Below are positions 47,026-58,322 of a stretch of DNA of 64,000 bases, piece by piece. Origin of the DNA: Beta vulgaris subsp. vulgaris. Its lineage: Eukaryota > Streptophyta > Magnoliopsida > Caryophyllales > Amaranthaceae. A program made the translations under genes and the position numbers. Below the pieces are notes generated by a model. The model saw nothing but the letters and a program-made list of their open reading frames with translations. It was not told the DNA's origin and ran no database searches. The first letter of the stretch is position 1; each line of letters begins with the position of its first letter. The stretch spans positions 15,182,380 to 15,246,379 of the forward strand of contig NC_079206.1 in the NCBI RefSeq assembly GCF_026745355.1. Direction: 5' to 3'.

Positions 47026-47129
47026 TAATGGGTTTGAACTTAGGCAGTGCTGCCGTGCTGGAGCAGGAATCCAATCAATTCTTCCACCTAAATTAATGAA
47101 TTTGAAAAGTTACAAACAAAATTTTAGAA

Positions 47130-47797
47130 GATTTTTTCTTGACATCGAAAAAACGTACATTGATTAAAAAACGAAGTACAACCTATTACTAATACAATCA
47201 TACAGAAAATAAAGGAAAACCTACAGGAGCTTTATAAGCTCTTACAAGCCCTAAAAAACAAAGATAAACAAATTCGATAAAGAGTCGCTTTTTAAGTAGG
47301 GCGCCGCTGGTCGATGAATGTGCTGGTGGAGTCAATATTCTGATGATTGATGGATGTGGTAGGAGAAACAAATGTCGAACACGATCTAGACAACGAACCA
47401 AAGACAAGATTCACATCTCGCCCCATGAGCAATTCCAACGAACTTCTGACGCGTGGGATTCTTGGCTCATGATTTGGTGAAGAGTCACATTCCTAGGTGA
47501 CTCATGACTCTCTTTCGAGAGTCTGTCATGTTTCTCGATAATGGAGGAGAAACGGAGCGTGCTGAAATCCACTAGATGAAACTGGGGTGCCGCCTGAGGA
47601 TTTGAATTTTTCAAGGCAAAGGCCAGTACGATCATTGCCAAGCGAAAATGAGAGCTAAACATAATGAGCTCTCGAACACACCTCCAGTTTATAAAACCGG
47701 AAAACACAAAGTCCAACCATGAATAACGAACACCACCTTGACCATACTCACACTTCTCATCCATCTGACGTACCCGTTCCTTCAACAAACATTTCAA
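47130..47797 (-). pseudogene. Possible retroelement 3' region
   Basis: The minus strand has a 128-codon open frame (47797-47411) of unrecognised sequence. The distal end, near 47140-47170, reads AATCAATGTACGTTTTTTCG then GATGTCAAGAAAAAA, similar to polyadenylated tails of plant LINE-type repeats. No RT domain present. Could equally be noncoding. Confidence 0.25.
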
Positions 47798-48055
47798 AGA
47801 AACTACAGATTTTTCTACTACAACCTTACATCACCATCCTTGATTCAACGGCAAACATTTTTAAAAGCCAAAACCAACAACAAATTTGAATTTTAGAAGT
47901 TTAAATGCACATTTTTTTCAATTTTTTCAAAAAAAATCCTAAATATAAGCAATCTCTTAAAATGAAGGAATAATTGTGAGTTTTGAATTAACATCTAGGT
48001 AAAGGATGCAAATTTAAAGTATTAGTAATATTACAAAAAATTAAAAAGGATTGTC

Positions 48056-48997
48056 GGAAAATTTGTCAAAAAAAACCTTTAAAAGGTTCAGTTTTGTGAA
48101 AAAAAAAACTTTATAAAGCATTCTTTGCGAGAAAAAACAAAAAGTAAATTATTTTTTCAAGATGAAACCTAAACTCATTTCCGGTGTTGACCAAAAATTT
48201 TCCGGCGTTGACCACTTTGATTTCCCTTATTCCTCCCTAATCACCACCTAGCCACCACTACCAACACCTGCCACCAGCCCCCCACCAACCCGATCACCCC
48301 TGCAGCCCCCACTTCACCCCCACCACCTGCAGCCCCCCACCCCACCAGCAGCCTCCAACCCTCCCCTCTTTCCACCCCCTCAGGTGGCAGCCCCACATTA
48401 TACCCTCCACCCACCTTCACCCCTACCATATCTCCTCTCCCTTCTTCCCTCCCCCCTCTCCTCTCCCTTCGTCCACCCCCTCCCACCGCGAACCCCCCTC
48501 TCTCTTTCTCCATTTTTCTCCTATCTTTATGCTTTAAGGGCATCGGAAAAACCTTGGTTGGGTGGGAGGGGGAGCTGCGGGGGGATGGGGTTGCGGAGGG
48601 GGGTTCTAGGTGGAGCAACAATGAACGAAGGGAGAGGAGAGGGGGAGCGGTGAGGGAGGGAAGAATAAGGGAAAGGAGATAGGTAGGGGCGAAAGGGGGG
48701 TGGGGGCTTCCGCCTGAGGGGGTAGAGAGAGGGGTTGTGGGTGCTGATGGGGGGTGGGCTGCAGGTGATGGGGGCTAGGGTGGGGGTGAAGTGAGGGCTG
48801 CAGAGGTGGTGGAGGAGTGGGTGCAATTACTAGATTGCCAAGGTCAACACCGAAAATTAAGAGGTCAACACTGGAAAATGGTGTAAGGTTTCTTCTTGCA
48901 AAAAAAAAAGTTTTAGGTTTGTTTTCGCAAAAAATGCTTTATAAGGTTTTTTTTCGCCAAAATAAACTCGTAGAAGGTTTTTTTTGGCAAATTTTCC
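48056..48997. mobile_element. Foldback MULE-type element with 9-bp TSD
   Basis: Long terminal inverted repeats of about 150-170 bp start GGAAAATTTGTCAAAAAAAA at the left; the right end read as complement starts GGAAAATTTGCCAAAAAAAA. TSDs AGGATTGTC (48047-48055) and AGCATTGTC (48998-49006) are 9 bp with one mismatch, as for Mutator. The interior is extremely C-rich on the plus strand to about 48530 and G-rich afterwards. Open frames here (48241-48826) are low-complexity artefacts. No transposase. Confidence 0.85.
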
Positions 48998-49079
48998 AGC
49001 ATTGTCCCACATCATTGTAAAAATATATTGGACCACAACTCCACAAGTTTGCAACATCAAATGAATTCAAATCATATAA

Positions 49080-49445
49080 GGTAGTGTTTGGAAACTTGTA
49101 TTTCATTTCAAATAATGGAATTGAAATCTGGAATTTAAAGTTTGTATTTCAATTCCTAATCACTGTTTTGTAAAGGGGGTTTGATAGAGGAGAGAGAAAA
49201 AGTGTGGGTTTACTAGAAGAGAGAGAAATAAATATTAGAAAATGTGGGTTTACTCATGGAGTTGGGATATGTATGAGGAAAGAATTTCAAATGACAAGGA
49301 ATTAACTTGAATTTGAAATTCTACTAATATAGGCTTTTGATAAGAATTTGGATAATTTCCATAATTTCAAATTCCATGCCATCCAAACAATAGATTTCAC
49401 CCAAATCCAGGATTTGAAATGAAATCTTGCTATCCAAACATAGCA
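49080..49445. mobile_element. MITE with GTGTTTGGA ends
   Basis: Left GTAGTGTTTGGAAACTTGTA and right-end complement GCTATGTTTGGATAGCAAGA, then ATTTCATTTCAAAT at both sides. Flanks share ATAAG (or TAA). The interior is rich in AATTTGAAAT. Confidence 0.65.
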
Positions 49446-49573
49446 TAAGAGAAAACAGTGACGAAATTCAAAAGTAACAAAAACATGAAGATAAGAATTT
49501 CTTCCCCCCATTGGCCCCATATATATAAAGCTAGAATAAAAATGGGTGGTCAGCTGACTATTTGAACAAATTA

Positions 49574-50662
49574 ATGGCTTGTTGTGTCTCAAATACTGTA
49601 TTCTACCGGTGGAGAGGAAGCCCAAAAAATTTATTTGGATGGAGCACAGGCAAAAATAACGTTGATGACAGGCCACAACCTAAGTACCATGATATTGATC
49701 TTCCCTTCCCACCTTCTCTGGTCTCCAAAACATTTCTAAGTGGTATCCTCTTTACCCTATATCATCAAAGTGCATCATATTAAAAAAAAAAAGTGCATCA
49801 TATTTACTATTCAGAAATTCTGATTACTTGTTAAAAAGTTTGTTAATGAACCATGTTAAATCCTTCTGTCGATTGTTCTTTAATTCTTTGTTGCTTTATT
49901 GCATTTGTTGCAACACTGATGGAATTTTTTTTTAAGAAGTCATTTTTAAATGATTTACGGATAATGCTGAATACATCTAAACGACTAAACCTTCCTAGAT
50001 CCTAAGTAGCGGGATTTGTACTTTTATAGAATTTGATTTTGGACAAGATTACCAAAGCACAATTTTTAACCATTATTTGAAATTCTAAAATCTTGATATA
50101 TCCCCTATTAATTTCTTTTGTTGGGAATATTGACTGCAGGAAAGGAACTGAAATGTTGTTATAGAGAGCAAGCATTGACGGATTTAGTGCAGCTAACTTC
50201 CATAACTTCTGTGACTTCAAGGGTCCTTGTGTAATAATAGGTTACACAAACGGGCCCTTCAAGTTTGGGGCATTCAACCCAGAAGGTTACCGAAGCACAG
50301 ATGACTACTATGACAGTTTTGATGCATTCCTCTTCTATTGGCAAGAGGATGGGAATTCTGATCCAATTATACTACCCAAAGTTGGAGGCAGTGGAGCAGC
50401 CCTTTTCGATTATGCTCGTGGGGGACCACAATTTGGCGCTGATGGGCTGCTCATTGGCCCACCCCTAGCGCCTGTCATGGGTGTGTTTACGGGGCCTGAT
50501 GCAAATTCGGGCGTTGGTGATCTAAGGCAAGCAAGATCTAGGCTGGGGTTATCCTATGCTAAGAGGCCTGATGGAAAGGAGTCTATTTTTGGAGAGGAAT
50601 CTAAGGCAAGTCTTGAAGAGGTCCAAGTCTTCTGCAGTCCAGATATTGCGAGATTATACTAA
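49574..50662 (+). CDS. TLDc-domain protein gene with an apparent 2-bp frameshift
   Basis: Exon 1 is 49574-49742 ([15 protein letters not shown], then [14 protein letters not shown]). The donor is AGTG/GTATCC. Exon 2 is 50140-50662 after TGACTGCAG. Exon 2 begins GKELKCCYR, then the frame breaks. From 50168 the sequence is an uninterrupted TLDc domain ([66 protein letters not shown]), ending in TAA. TLDc proteins act in oxidation resistance and, in animals, bind the V-ATPase. Plant roles are poorly known. The break is an extra GA in AGAGAG at 50163-50168; removing two bases would restore the reading. Alternatively, an acceptor ending at 50168 (GAGAG/CAAGC) would keep the frame but drop nine residues. 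An additional upstream exon is possible. Confidence 0.75.
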
Positions 50663-53600
50663 TGTATCATACATTATGTGCTTTGTAAAGCAAGACAATT
50701 AATTGATCAATGAAAACATTCTAGAGCTTTTTGAATGCTTTGTGTTAGGAAACTCCTAAGCTTCTTTTTTTTGCCTTTCTGATAAACTAATAAGAGCAAA
50801 AGCAGTGCATTACTATAATGATCTATGATCTAGAGAAACAAACATCATCCACAATGACAGTATAAAACTCTGATTAGTCTGACACCTGATTTTTTGTTCT
50901 TTAATCTCAGAAGATTAAACAAAATACATGAAAAGGACACCACCTTCAACACCCCTTAAAGTAGCAAAAAATTATTGGTAGGAAGGATGAAGCAAAAGGG
51001 GGTTTCCAAACTAATTCATGCCCCACAAATCCACAATAGAGTAGTAGGGTGACTAGGTCTCATGGAAAGAGTTCTTAGAGGCCGGCGAATCAAATTTTGA
51101 AGAATCTTAAGAGGGTTAAAAGAAAAGAGATTAATGATGTAGCCCTTTTTCCAGTGCTTTTAATTAAAGTTCATTACTTGCTATTTCTTTTATCAGATGC
51201 TTGCTAAAGGAGAGTTCAAAAGAAAGGGGAAAACAAGCATAATGAGGAAACTTCAGCAAATAGAGAATATGATTATAACTTGCCTGGGTGATCCACTGGT
51301 CATCAGAGCTTTCTGTGACATCAACGAGTTGCTGCTTCGCCTTTTGCTTCTCCACTAACAATATGATCTCTGACATAAAGTTTGAAATATTAACATTGTT
51401 TTCGCACCTTAAAGTTTGTAGAACATTGTAAGAAATTCATCAGAAAATAAGTCTGATTTTACCCAAATTATTTTTACCATGGCGATTTTTTTTGTCTGAC
51501 AAGCACGTCTGGTTTTAAGATTTCAGAGTCTGGGGAAAGCTCAGATACCATGCGCACGCACATGACCTTTGATAAAGCAATTATAAAGCTTATACATATA
51601 TTACATGGACTTGAATACTCGTCATATGTGAAGAACTTCTGCAATAAGCTGTGACACAGGTCCTAGTGATGATTTGGAAAGTTCGAGTAATACAGGCTTA
51701 TAGCAGAGAATTATTTTGCATATGTTGGTAAGTGGGGCAAAACAAAGATAAAAGAAAAGGTAAGAAGAAAGGGACGGGAGAAGCTGAAAATGACAGTCTA
51801 GGCCCTTTCTGAAGCTTGCATTCATACATTGATGCGCTAGTTCTGCTATGGTGTTTAGTCGCAACGCAAAAGGTAAAAGCAGTAGCTTTAACAAAAATGC
51901 CACCTTTTCATGCCCTTCTTCTGCTAATGGACTGGCTTTAGAATAATTTCTGGTCCCTTCAGTGATTCTAACTTCTGAGGGTTGTAACCACCTGGGAAAT
52001 GCAGGGTATAAGTTCATTCATGCATGCTTATGTTGGCTTCTTTCATTTTATTTATACCAGTGATTTTACATGCAAATAGAAAAGCAGCATTCTGCTGATG
52101 ATGTTACCTCAATTCTGCAAATAGAAAAGCGTGTCATACTTAAGAGGAAAAATGCGAGAAACTTGGATGCCAATAATATCGACACACATTTTGTACAAAG
52201 TATAAGACACGATAAAGATACAACAAGTTTTATGCATAAATTTCTCTGATGGTCCTTAAGGCCTGCAATCACAGTAAAGCACCAAAGTTCTCCCAAAAGC
52301 TTTTGGCAAAATGACCTTAACACAACCAGCATATTGACATATGAAGAGTATTCTTTTGGTACATTTTTTTCTAACATAAGAAGGTGAGAGGGACAGGACA
52401 AGGAGAAAAGAAAAACAGAGATTTTATGAGTTCTACTAAGAAAACAGAAAACACAAAAGGCAAAGAAAATGAGACAACAAGGTTAGGTGGAGATAAAGGA
52501 TGGTATTACAGAAAAAATATTATCAGAATATGTCGAAACTGGGAGGAAAATATCATGAAAAGCTGAACGCAACACTTAACTTCAGGAGTTTCTTTCTTTC
52601 AAGCTGCATTGCACTAATATCTAGTACCAAGTCTACCAACCGCAAATTCGAGTAGCAAACGAAAAAGTTAAAAGCAACAGCCTCAGCCAAAATGTTGGTT
52701 TTTCCAGTAAAGCAATGCATAATTATCATTCAGATATTGAGACAATAAAATTATGGCAAACATTCACTACCATTTTCCAATGAATTGAGGACATTAGCAC
52801 AGGGAAAAGCAATGAAGGACTGAAGCTAAAATAAAGTTAGATTCCATCACACCCTTAATTCATGGCAGTCAATATTTCATACTGTTGTGCCCATATAGTT
52901 AAGTGGTTCAAAGCGTTAAATCATGTGAAAAAACAATATATGGCCATTTCTTTTTGATGATTGGTCGAAAGGTATTTTTGAAATAATAAGTGGTTGTTTG
53001 GTTGGACAAACTAAGTCATACTTCTCAGAAAATTGCAATTCCCATAATAATTCACTTCTGTGAAGTATAAAATTGTTTGGTTGATTGCAAGAAGCAGGAC
53101 TTCGCATGGGCAGTTTCAGATGCTAAGCGTAGGTAAGCAACTCCTAGAAAATGCAACTTCCTGTATATTCGTCAACATCTCTCTGGTTTTCTACAACAAT
53201 AGAGTGAAAAGTTGCAGCTACTAACACAATCCCTCTCTATAATTGAGATGAAAACGAGTATATGGGGAAAGATACACCTATCAGAAAGCGCCCGGGGAAA
53301 CCAATTCCCTCAGAAAGCCTAATACACCATCGCTGTCAGTTGTACCTATGCTAGCATGTAACAATAAAAGCACTTTATAGGTATGTAGCTTAGTAGTGTT
53401 AATTTTGTTTTGATCGACAATAACACTATCATGTTATGTCATTGTAATCGGTTTTAATTTCTGGAAACCAGATTAAGGAATATTTTGTCCCCTATTAGTA
53501 ATTACTATGAAGTACACGACTACAAGCAGAAATGCCAGTAAAAAGGTTAACTATTTCCATGTAACATTATAGTAAGTAACAAAAAGCCTTCTAAATGACT

Positions 53601-54054
53601 TGAAAATGAGACAAACAAAACTTCAAAAAGCTGACAATGAACATGAACAGCTTCTATTAAATGAGCTTATATTACAATGAGAAAAGAAAATTTCAATCAT
53701 GACAGACAAGGACTAATACATCATTTCTGAAGACAATCTCTAAAAAGCAAATGTCACAACTCCCAAGGCATATTCCCCAATGGTCTTAACTTTCAACACA
53801 TATTACGTAGTCAAACTAATATATTCCTTACAAGCTTTCTATAGGTTCAAACGTCTATTAGATAATCCAAGAACACACAAAAAAAGGCGTTGTCTTGGAT
53901 GAATTTACATATTACATGAAAAAGAGAGATAAAGCTGACTCAGATAGCCCTAGTTAAGTCATACTCGTGAACGCCAAACACCAAGTAGTGCTCCAACAAT
54001 ACTCCAAGCATCACATTTTAGCAAAACAAAGAGTTGCAAGGATTCTTTTTGGTT
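50663..54054. other. Intergenic region with possible minus-strand exons
   Basis: 3.4 kb without a gene I can name. Two minus-strand stretches look coding. One, near 52640-52572, encodes NLRLVDLVLDISAMQLERKK. The other, 51369-51284, encodes EIILLVEKQKAKQQLVDVTE and on to SSDDQWITQ, bounded by TATGTCAG and CAG/GCAAGT (a textbook GC donor). Both are helix/coiled-coil-like and could be exons of one small gene read leftward, or remnants. A MITE-like TTGTTTGGTTG pair lies at about 52990-53090. The rest is AT-rich. Confidence 0.3.
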
Positions 54055-55799
54055 TCAGAAGGGATTTTGATAGCTTAGGGGATTGATTGCATCATATCCA
54101 TCGTAATCCATATTGACATTTCCAACATATGCCATGTAATCCATGTTAGCAGAGTAGGGTGACATGCAGCCAATTCGACTAAGATCATCGACATGTTCAA
54201 TCTCCGTGAAGGTCGAGTATGAAGAACATGGAGAAATACCTTGTTGTTGATAAGGCATCAGTGAAGCCATTGAATTTTGAAAGTCACATTGTGAGAAGCA
54301 GTCAGTTGCCATCCTTTGCCCTTGTGAGTATTCCTGTATCAAGCCAATATGACACCAAAGGGACATGTTCAGATATTCCGTCTCAAAATAAGAAAAATGA
54401 ATTTAGAAAATGAAAAGTCGAGAAGAACTCCATTTGAGAAGTTCTAAATGGCTAACAAGCCATCTAACACCTAAAAATCCTTAAAACATGTGAAGCATAG
54501 CTTCAAGTGTAGCCACATAAAAGAGAAAAAAAATCAATTATGATTGTTATATTGAGTGTTACGTGGCTAACAGTTAGTCATCTAGCTCACTCGTTTCATA
54601 TTACCTTGGAGGAATCAAGAATGAATTCAGGCGAGACCCACATGCTTGGAGACTGTGAGCTCAATGGTGCTGTTATGTCGAAATCTCCCCTTGGTGTGAT
54701 ATATGGAGAAGAGATAGGGGTAGAATAGTTGCTGCTGTTGTACTGATAGTCACTGGAGACACTGAAGGGCTCATTTGAAACTTCAGTTGGTACTAATTCT
54801 TTACTGCTAGAACTGCTTCTGGCCTTTTTAGCTTTCACCTCTTCATTGAAACCACTCCTCTTAACAACACGACACAAGGCATAAACTCCCTGGGAGAAGG
54901 AATATCACACAGAGGACAGATATTAATATACATAGTTCAGAACATGAACTGTATTTGAATTTAAGGTACCAAATCACTGTTTGGGTTTCTTACTTGTGAA
55001 TTTGGTGCCATTTCATCACACAGGCGATACTCATGCATCACCCAATCAGTTCTATTTCCTAAGGGAGCGCGCCCTTGATAGAAAACAAGTGTTTTCCGGT
55101 ATCCAGTCACAGAGGATTCACACACTACTTTCCGGTCTTTTCCAGTGGCTTTCCAGTAGCCAGCTCTGGTGGCTCGGTTTGTACGTGAGCCATTTGGGTA
55201 CTTTTTATCCCTTGGACAGAAAAAGAACCACTCCATATCGCGTTTGGGAAGAAAAGATTTCTCTGCAGCCCATGTAAAACATCATCAAAACATGATAAAC
55301 GATCAAAGAACTTTATGTTCTTACAAAAGATTCCTCGTGCAACACAAGTGAAGAATAAATGAAAGCCGATTAAATTGGCTTTAAGAGTAAAAAGTTTGAT
55401 ACCCCACCCAAAACATAGAAAAAGTTTTAGCATGTAATGATGGATCTAAAGTAGATGGGGACAGAACAAATATCATTATGATTCAGAAAACATCTGCTTT
55501 CTAGTAAAATAGCAGTCTTCATTTGAAATTCTATCAAGGTGTAGATACGCAATATACAAAATCAGTCTTTCAAAGGAAACAAGCAAATCTTTCAAATCTT
55601 AATATCTCCTTCTAAAGTATTAATTGGAATTGAACAATATACCTGGTAATTCCCAAGGATCAAACTTATAAAAATCGATCACAGGAATCACTTCAAGCTC
55701 GATTTCGAGACCTTCAACCTTCCTTTTCAAGTAGTATCCAACCAACTCTGCATCAGTGGGATGAAATCGAAAACCGGGTGGCAATGTTGCACATCCCAT
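54055..55799 (-). CDS. NAC-domain transcription factor, four exons
   Basis: Exons on minus are 55799-55643, 55262-54994, 54889-54605 and 54333-54055, all with GT-AG introns, giving 329 residues. The NAC domain spans about residues 4-155. Subdomain A is [41 protein letters not shown] and [36 protein letters not shown], and E with [10 protein letters not shown] ... [11 protein letters not shown]. The basic region in C-D binds DNA and NAC proteins act as dimers in the nucleus. The C-terminal 175 residues are Ser/Tyr/Asn-rich ([17 protein letters not shown]; ending NPLSYQNPF) and acidic, as expected for an activation domain. There is no transmembrane segment, so it is not a membrane-tethered NAC. 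I cannot assign an orthologue. Intron 1 lies inside the NAC domain at a position usual for the family. Confidence 0.94.
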
Positions 55800-56824
55800 T
55801 ATGTCACTCCCTCTAAAAAAAGGATCTAACTATCAAGTTAAGCAAAGAAAACACAAGTGTACACTCACTCAAAGAAGCAATTCCACAAACAGTTGGTGGG
55901 TGTCAAAAATCTACAGCTAAGTGCCCATGATATACCTATCCACAATTTGAAATATCCAAAAATAGAAGCTTTTCCAAATACAGAATTTGGCTTCAAGAAT
56001 AGCAAAGAACTCCCATAGGATGCATCCTTTGTACAACAATGGCATTTTTTTGGTAAAGTCCAATATTGTTCTTAGTGGGTCAAGATATCCCCCCACTAAT
56101 TTACCAATTATATCCAATGAAAAACAAGAACTTGCTTCAAATTACTACAGAAAATTAGTGTCTTAGCAATACCCACAACTTTAAATTGAGTGAAAACTAC
56201 GAAAAACTAGGTAAAGTTACGAAAGTTGGAAGTTTTTGAAGTACCCAGAAGCTAAAAATCGTTCTAGTTACTGATTTTTGACGGCTAAAAATGGAAAGTT
56301 GTTATAAGAGGAAGAAAAATGATGAGAGAGAGAGAAGAAAAAAAGAGGCGGGAAAAGAGAAAATGAGCAAGTGAGTGTAAGAGTGAAAGAAAGAGGGGGA
56401 AGAAGAGTTTATATATAGGTGATGGGGAGAGAGACATCAGACAAGCAGTCCAATTTTGCACACACCGAAAGGCTTTAAGAGTTTGCTTGTCTGGAGCGAC
56501 CCTCATAAATTCCAAGATTGTGGGGCCATGTCTCTCATAAAAGCCCTCTTCTGTTCACATTTCCCCATTTCTTCTTCTTAATTTTTTTTTACTTGAGAAA
56601 AATAAGTATAGAGTAAGGTCATGTTCTTCTAAATTGAATTTAATTTAGTTCATTTCAGTTAATATTTTTTTACAGTTTTATTTCAATTAAATTTAAAATT
56701 TCAGATGAATAATATTTTAAAATGGAGGAAGTAGTGAGGGTATTTGAATCTCATTTTCTTCTCTTATTGTTATGCATGTAAATATAATAGAAAATTCATA
56801 TTAATATTTTCTTATTTATTAATA
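55800..56824. other. 5' flank of the NAC gene
   Basis: Presumed 5' UTR and promoter of the minus-strand NAC gene. A purine/CT-rich tract lies at 56300-56410, near the transcription start. No other gene. Confidence 0.5.
56408..56417 (-). promoter_or_regulatory. TATA box of the NAC gene
   Basis: TATATATAAA on the minus strand, about 610 bp before the ATG, followed downstream by a CT-rich stretch on the same strand typical of a plant transcription start. Implies a 5' UTR of about 570 nt, possibly with an intron. Confidence 0.55.
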
Positions 56825-57447
56825 CTCCATCGGTTGTCTTTTGTTGTTTCTATTTGAAATCAAAGAAAAAACTAAAGCAACTCAAAAAAAATAGGCAAGA
56901 TTCAACTATTTTAAATAAAATTAAATTAATTAAAAATAAAGATTTTTTTTCCTTTCAGTTATTCTAGGTTAGGCAACTAATTATACGAAAAGTTTAAGGG
57001 GTAAAAAAGTAAAATAACTAAAAACTAGTGTGGCACATTTATTGCTCTTTGAGTTACTCTATGTTAAACAACCAATTAGGCAAATGTTTGAGGGGTCAAG
57101 AGGTAAAAAGGTACAAAATGACTACTAAATAATGTAAACATATTTATTGCAACATAAAAATAATGAGAAATTTAATTCATAAATTATATTCCCTCCGTCC
57201 TTTATTAGTTTATTCATTTATTTGGCACAAAGTTTTAGGAGAAAAATGTTGTGGGACATAAAAACGGTCTCATTCCAAACATAGAAACAAAAGAAATAGG
57301 TAAACTACAAGGGACATTCCATAAATGAATATGGATAAACTAATAAAGACCGGATGTAGTATTATTTATGGAAAAATTCAAAATAAAAACAACATAATGA
57401 AATTTCCCAATGAAAAATACAAGAGCAACAAAAGAAAATGAAAGGAG
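56825..57447. mobile_element. Stowaway MITE (outer)
   Basis: Ends CTCCATCGGTTGTCTTTTGT and, as complement of the right end, CTCCTTTCATTTTCTTTTGT, each flanked by TA (56823-56824, 57448-57449). Interrupted by 57189-57359. Confidence 0.7.
57189..57359. mobile_element. Stowaway MITE nested in another
   Basis: Ends TTCCCTCCGTCCTTTATTAG and complement CTACATCCGGTCTTTATTAG, flanked by TA (57187-57188, 57360-57361). 171 bp. Confidence 0.8.
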
Positions 57448-57449
57448 TA

Positions 57450-58137
57450 TGATATTGTTTACTATTTCCAATCACATTCACTTTTTAAACTCCACTATTA
57501 TTCAAATGATCATCTTAATCTTCGAGCAAAAAGTATCATAATAGCTCTTTCTTAAAAAAAAAAAAGCACAATAGTTAATACTAACTCAATAATTTGAAAA
57601 TGGCACAAACAATCAATTATTGACCTAGTTAGTTGAAAGCCATCCTATTATTCATATAACAAGGTCCGATTCTTGCCTCGAATAAAGTGAGATTTCCAAA
57701 TTCCTCCGCCACTTCTAAGTTGTAAGAGAACTCCATCTTACCTTGCGGGTATTAGTATTACCTCCTAGTTTGAAGCTTTGGATGCATTAATGGAGGGAAT
57801 AAGTGGCTTTCTTGGTCAAGTCATGTAGCTATGGAAGTCCAAGCAAGTTCCACGTCATCATGAAGTAGGACAAATACACTTTCATCGCTTTTGTTCTTAA
57901 AGTGCTAGCGTCATTGGGCTTGGCCCAGTGCTCCTAAAAAATGGCCCTGATGACCATGAAAGTGTGTAAACTCCATTTTTTTTGAACCTTTTTAAGAGTT
58001 GCAAAAGCACGCCATTAACGTAGTGGAAGCTCCAAACTCCTTTTTCACTTTTTAAGTTCACATGACAAACACAAAAAGTTGCTTCTTACTCGTTATTGCT
58101 AATTCTCCATTTCCATTTATTCAATCTGGTTAAGTAT
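57450..58137. other. Gene-free stretch before the copia element
   Basis: No gene or element ends recognised. Low-complexity A-rich patches only. Confidence 0.5.
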
Positions 58138-58142
58138 GTTTA

Positions 58143-58320
58143 TGATAAAATAGAAAATAGAGGAAGAAGATTTTGTTGTTATGATTCTCACGTGTAAATG
58201 CATCCCATAATATAGTAGGGAGCGACATACAAAAGATAGTAAATCTTCCTAAAAGATAGGAATACAAGATAGGATAGAATCATAACAAACCATAGAGAAT
58301 ATGCCTAAAATATCTCAACA
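58143..58320 (-). repeat. 3' LTR of copia element
   Basis: TGTTGAG...TTATCA when read on the minus strand. 178 bp. Confidence 0.97.
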
Positions 58321-58322
58321 CT

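Noticed and set aside
48241..48826. Three overlapping open frames of 89-126 codons
   Set aside because: All come from C- or G-rich low-complexity sequence inside a foldback MULE and have no family features.
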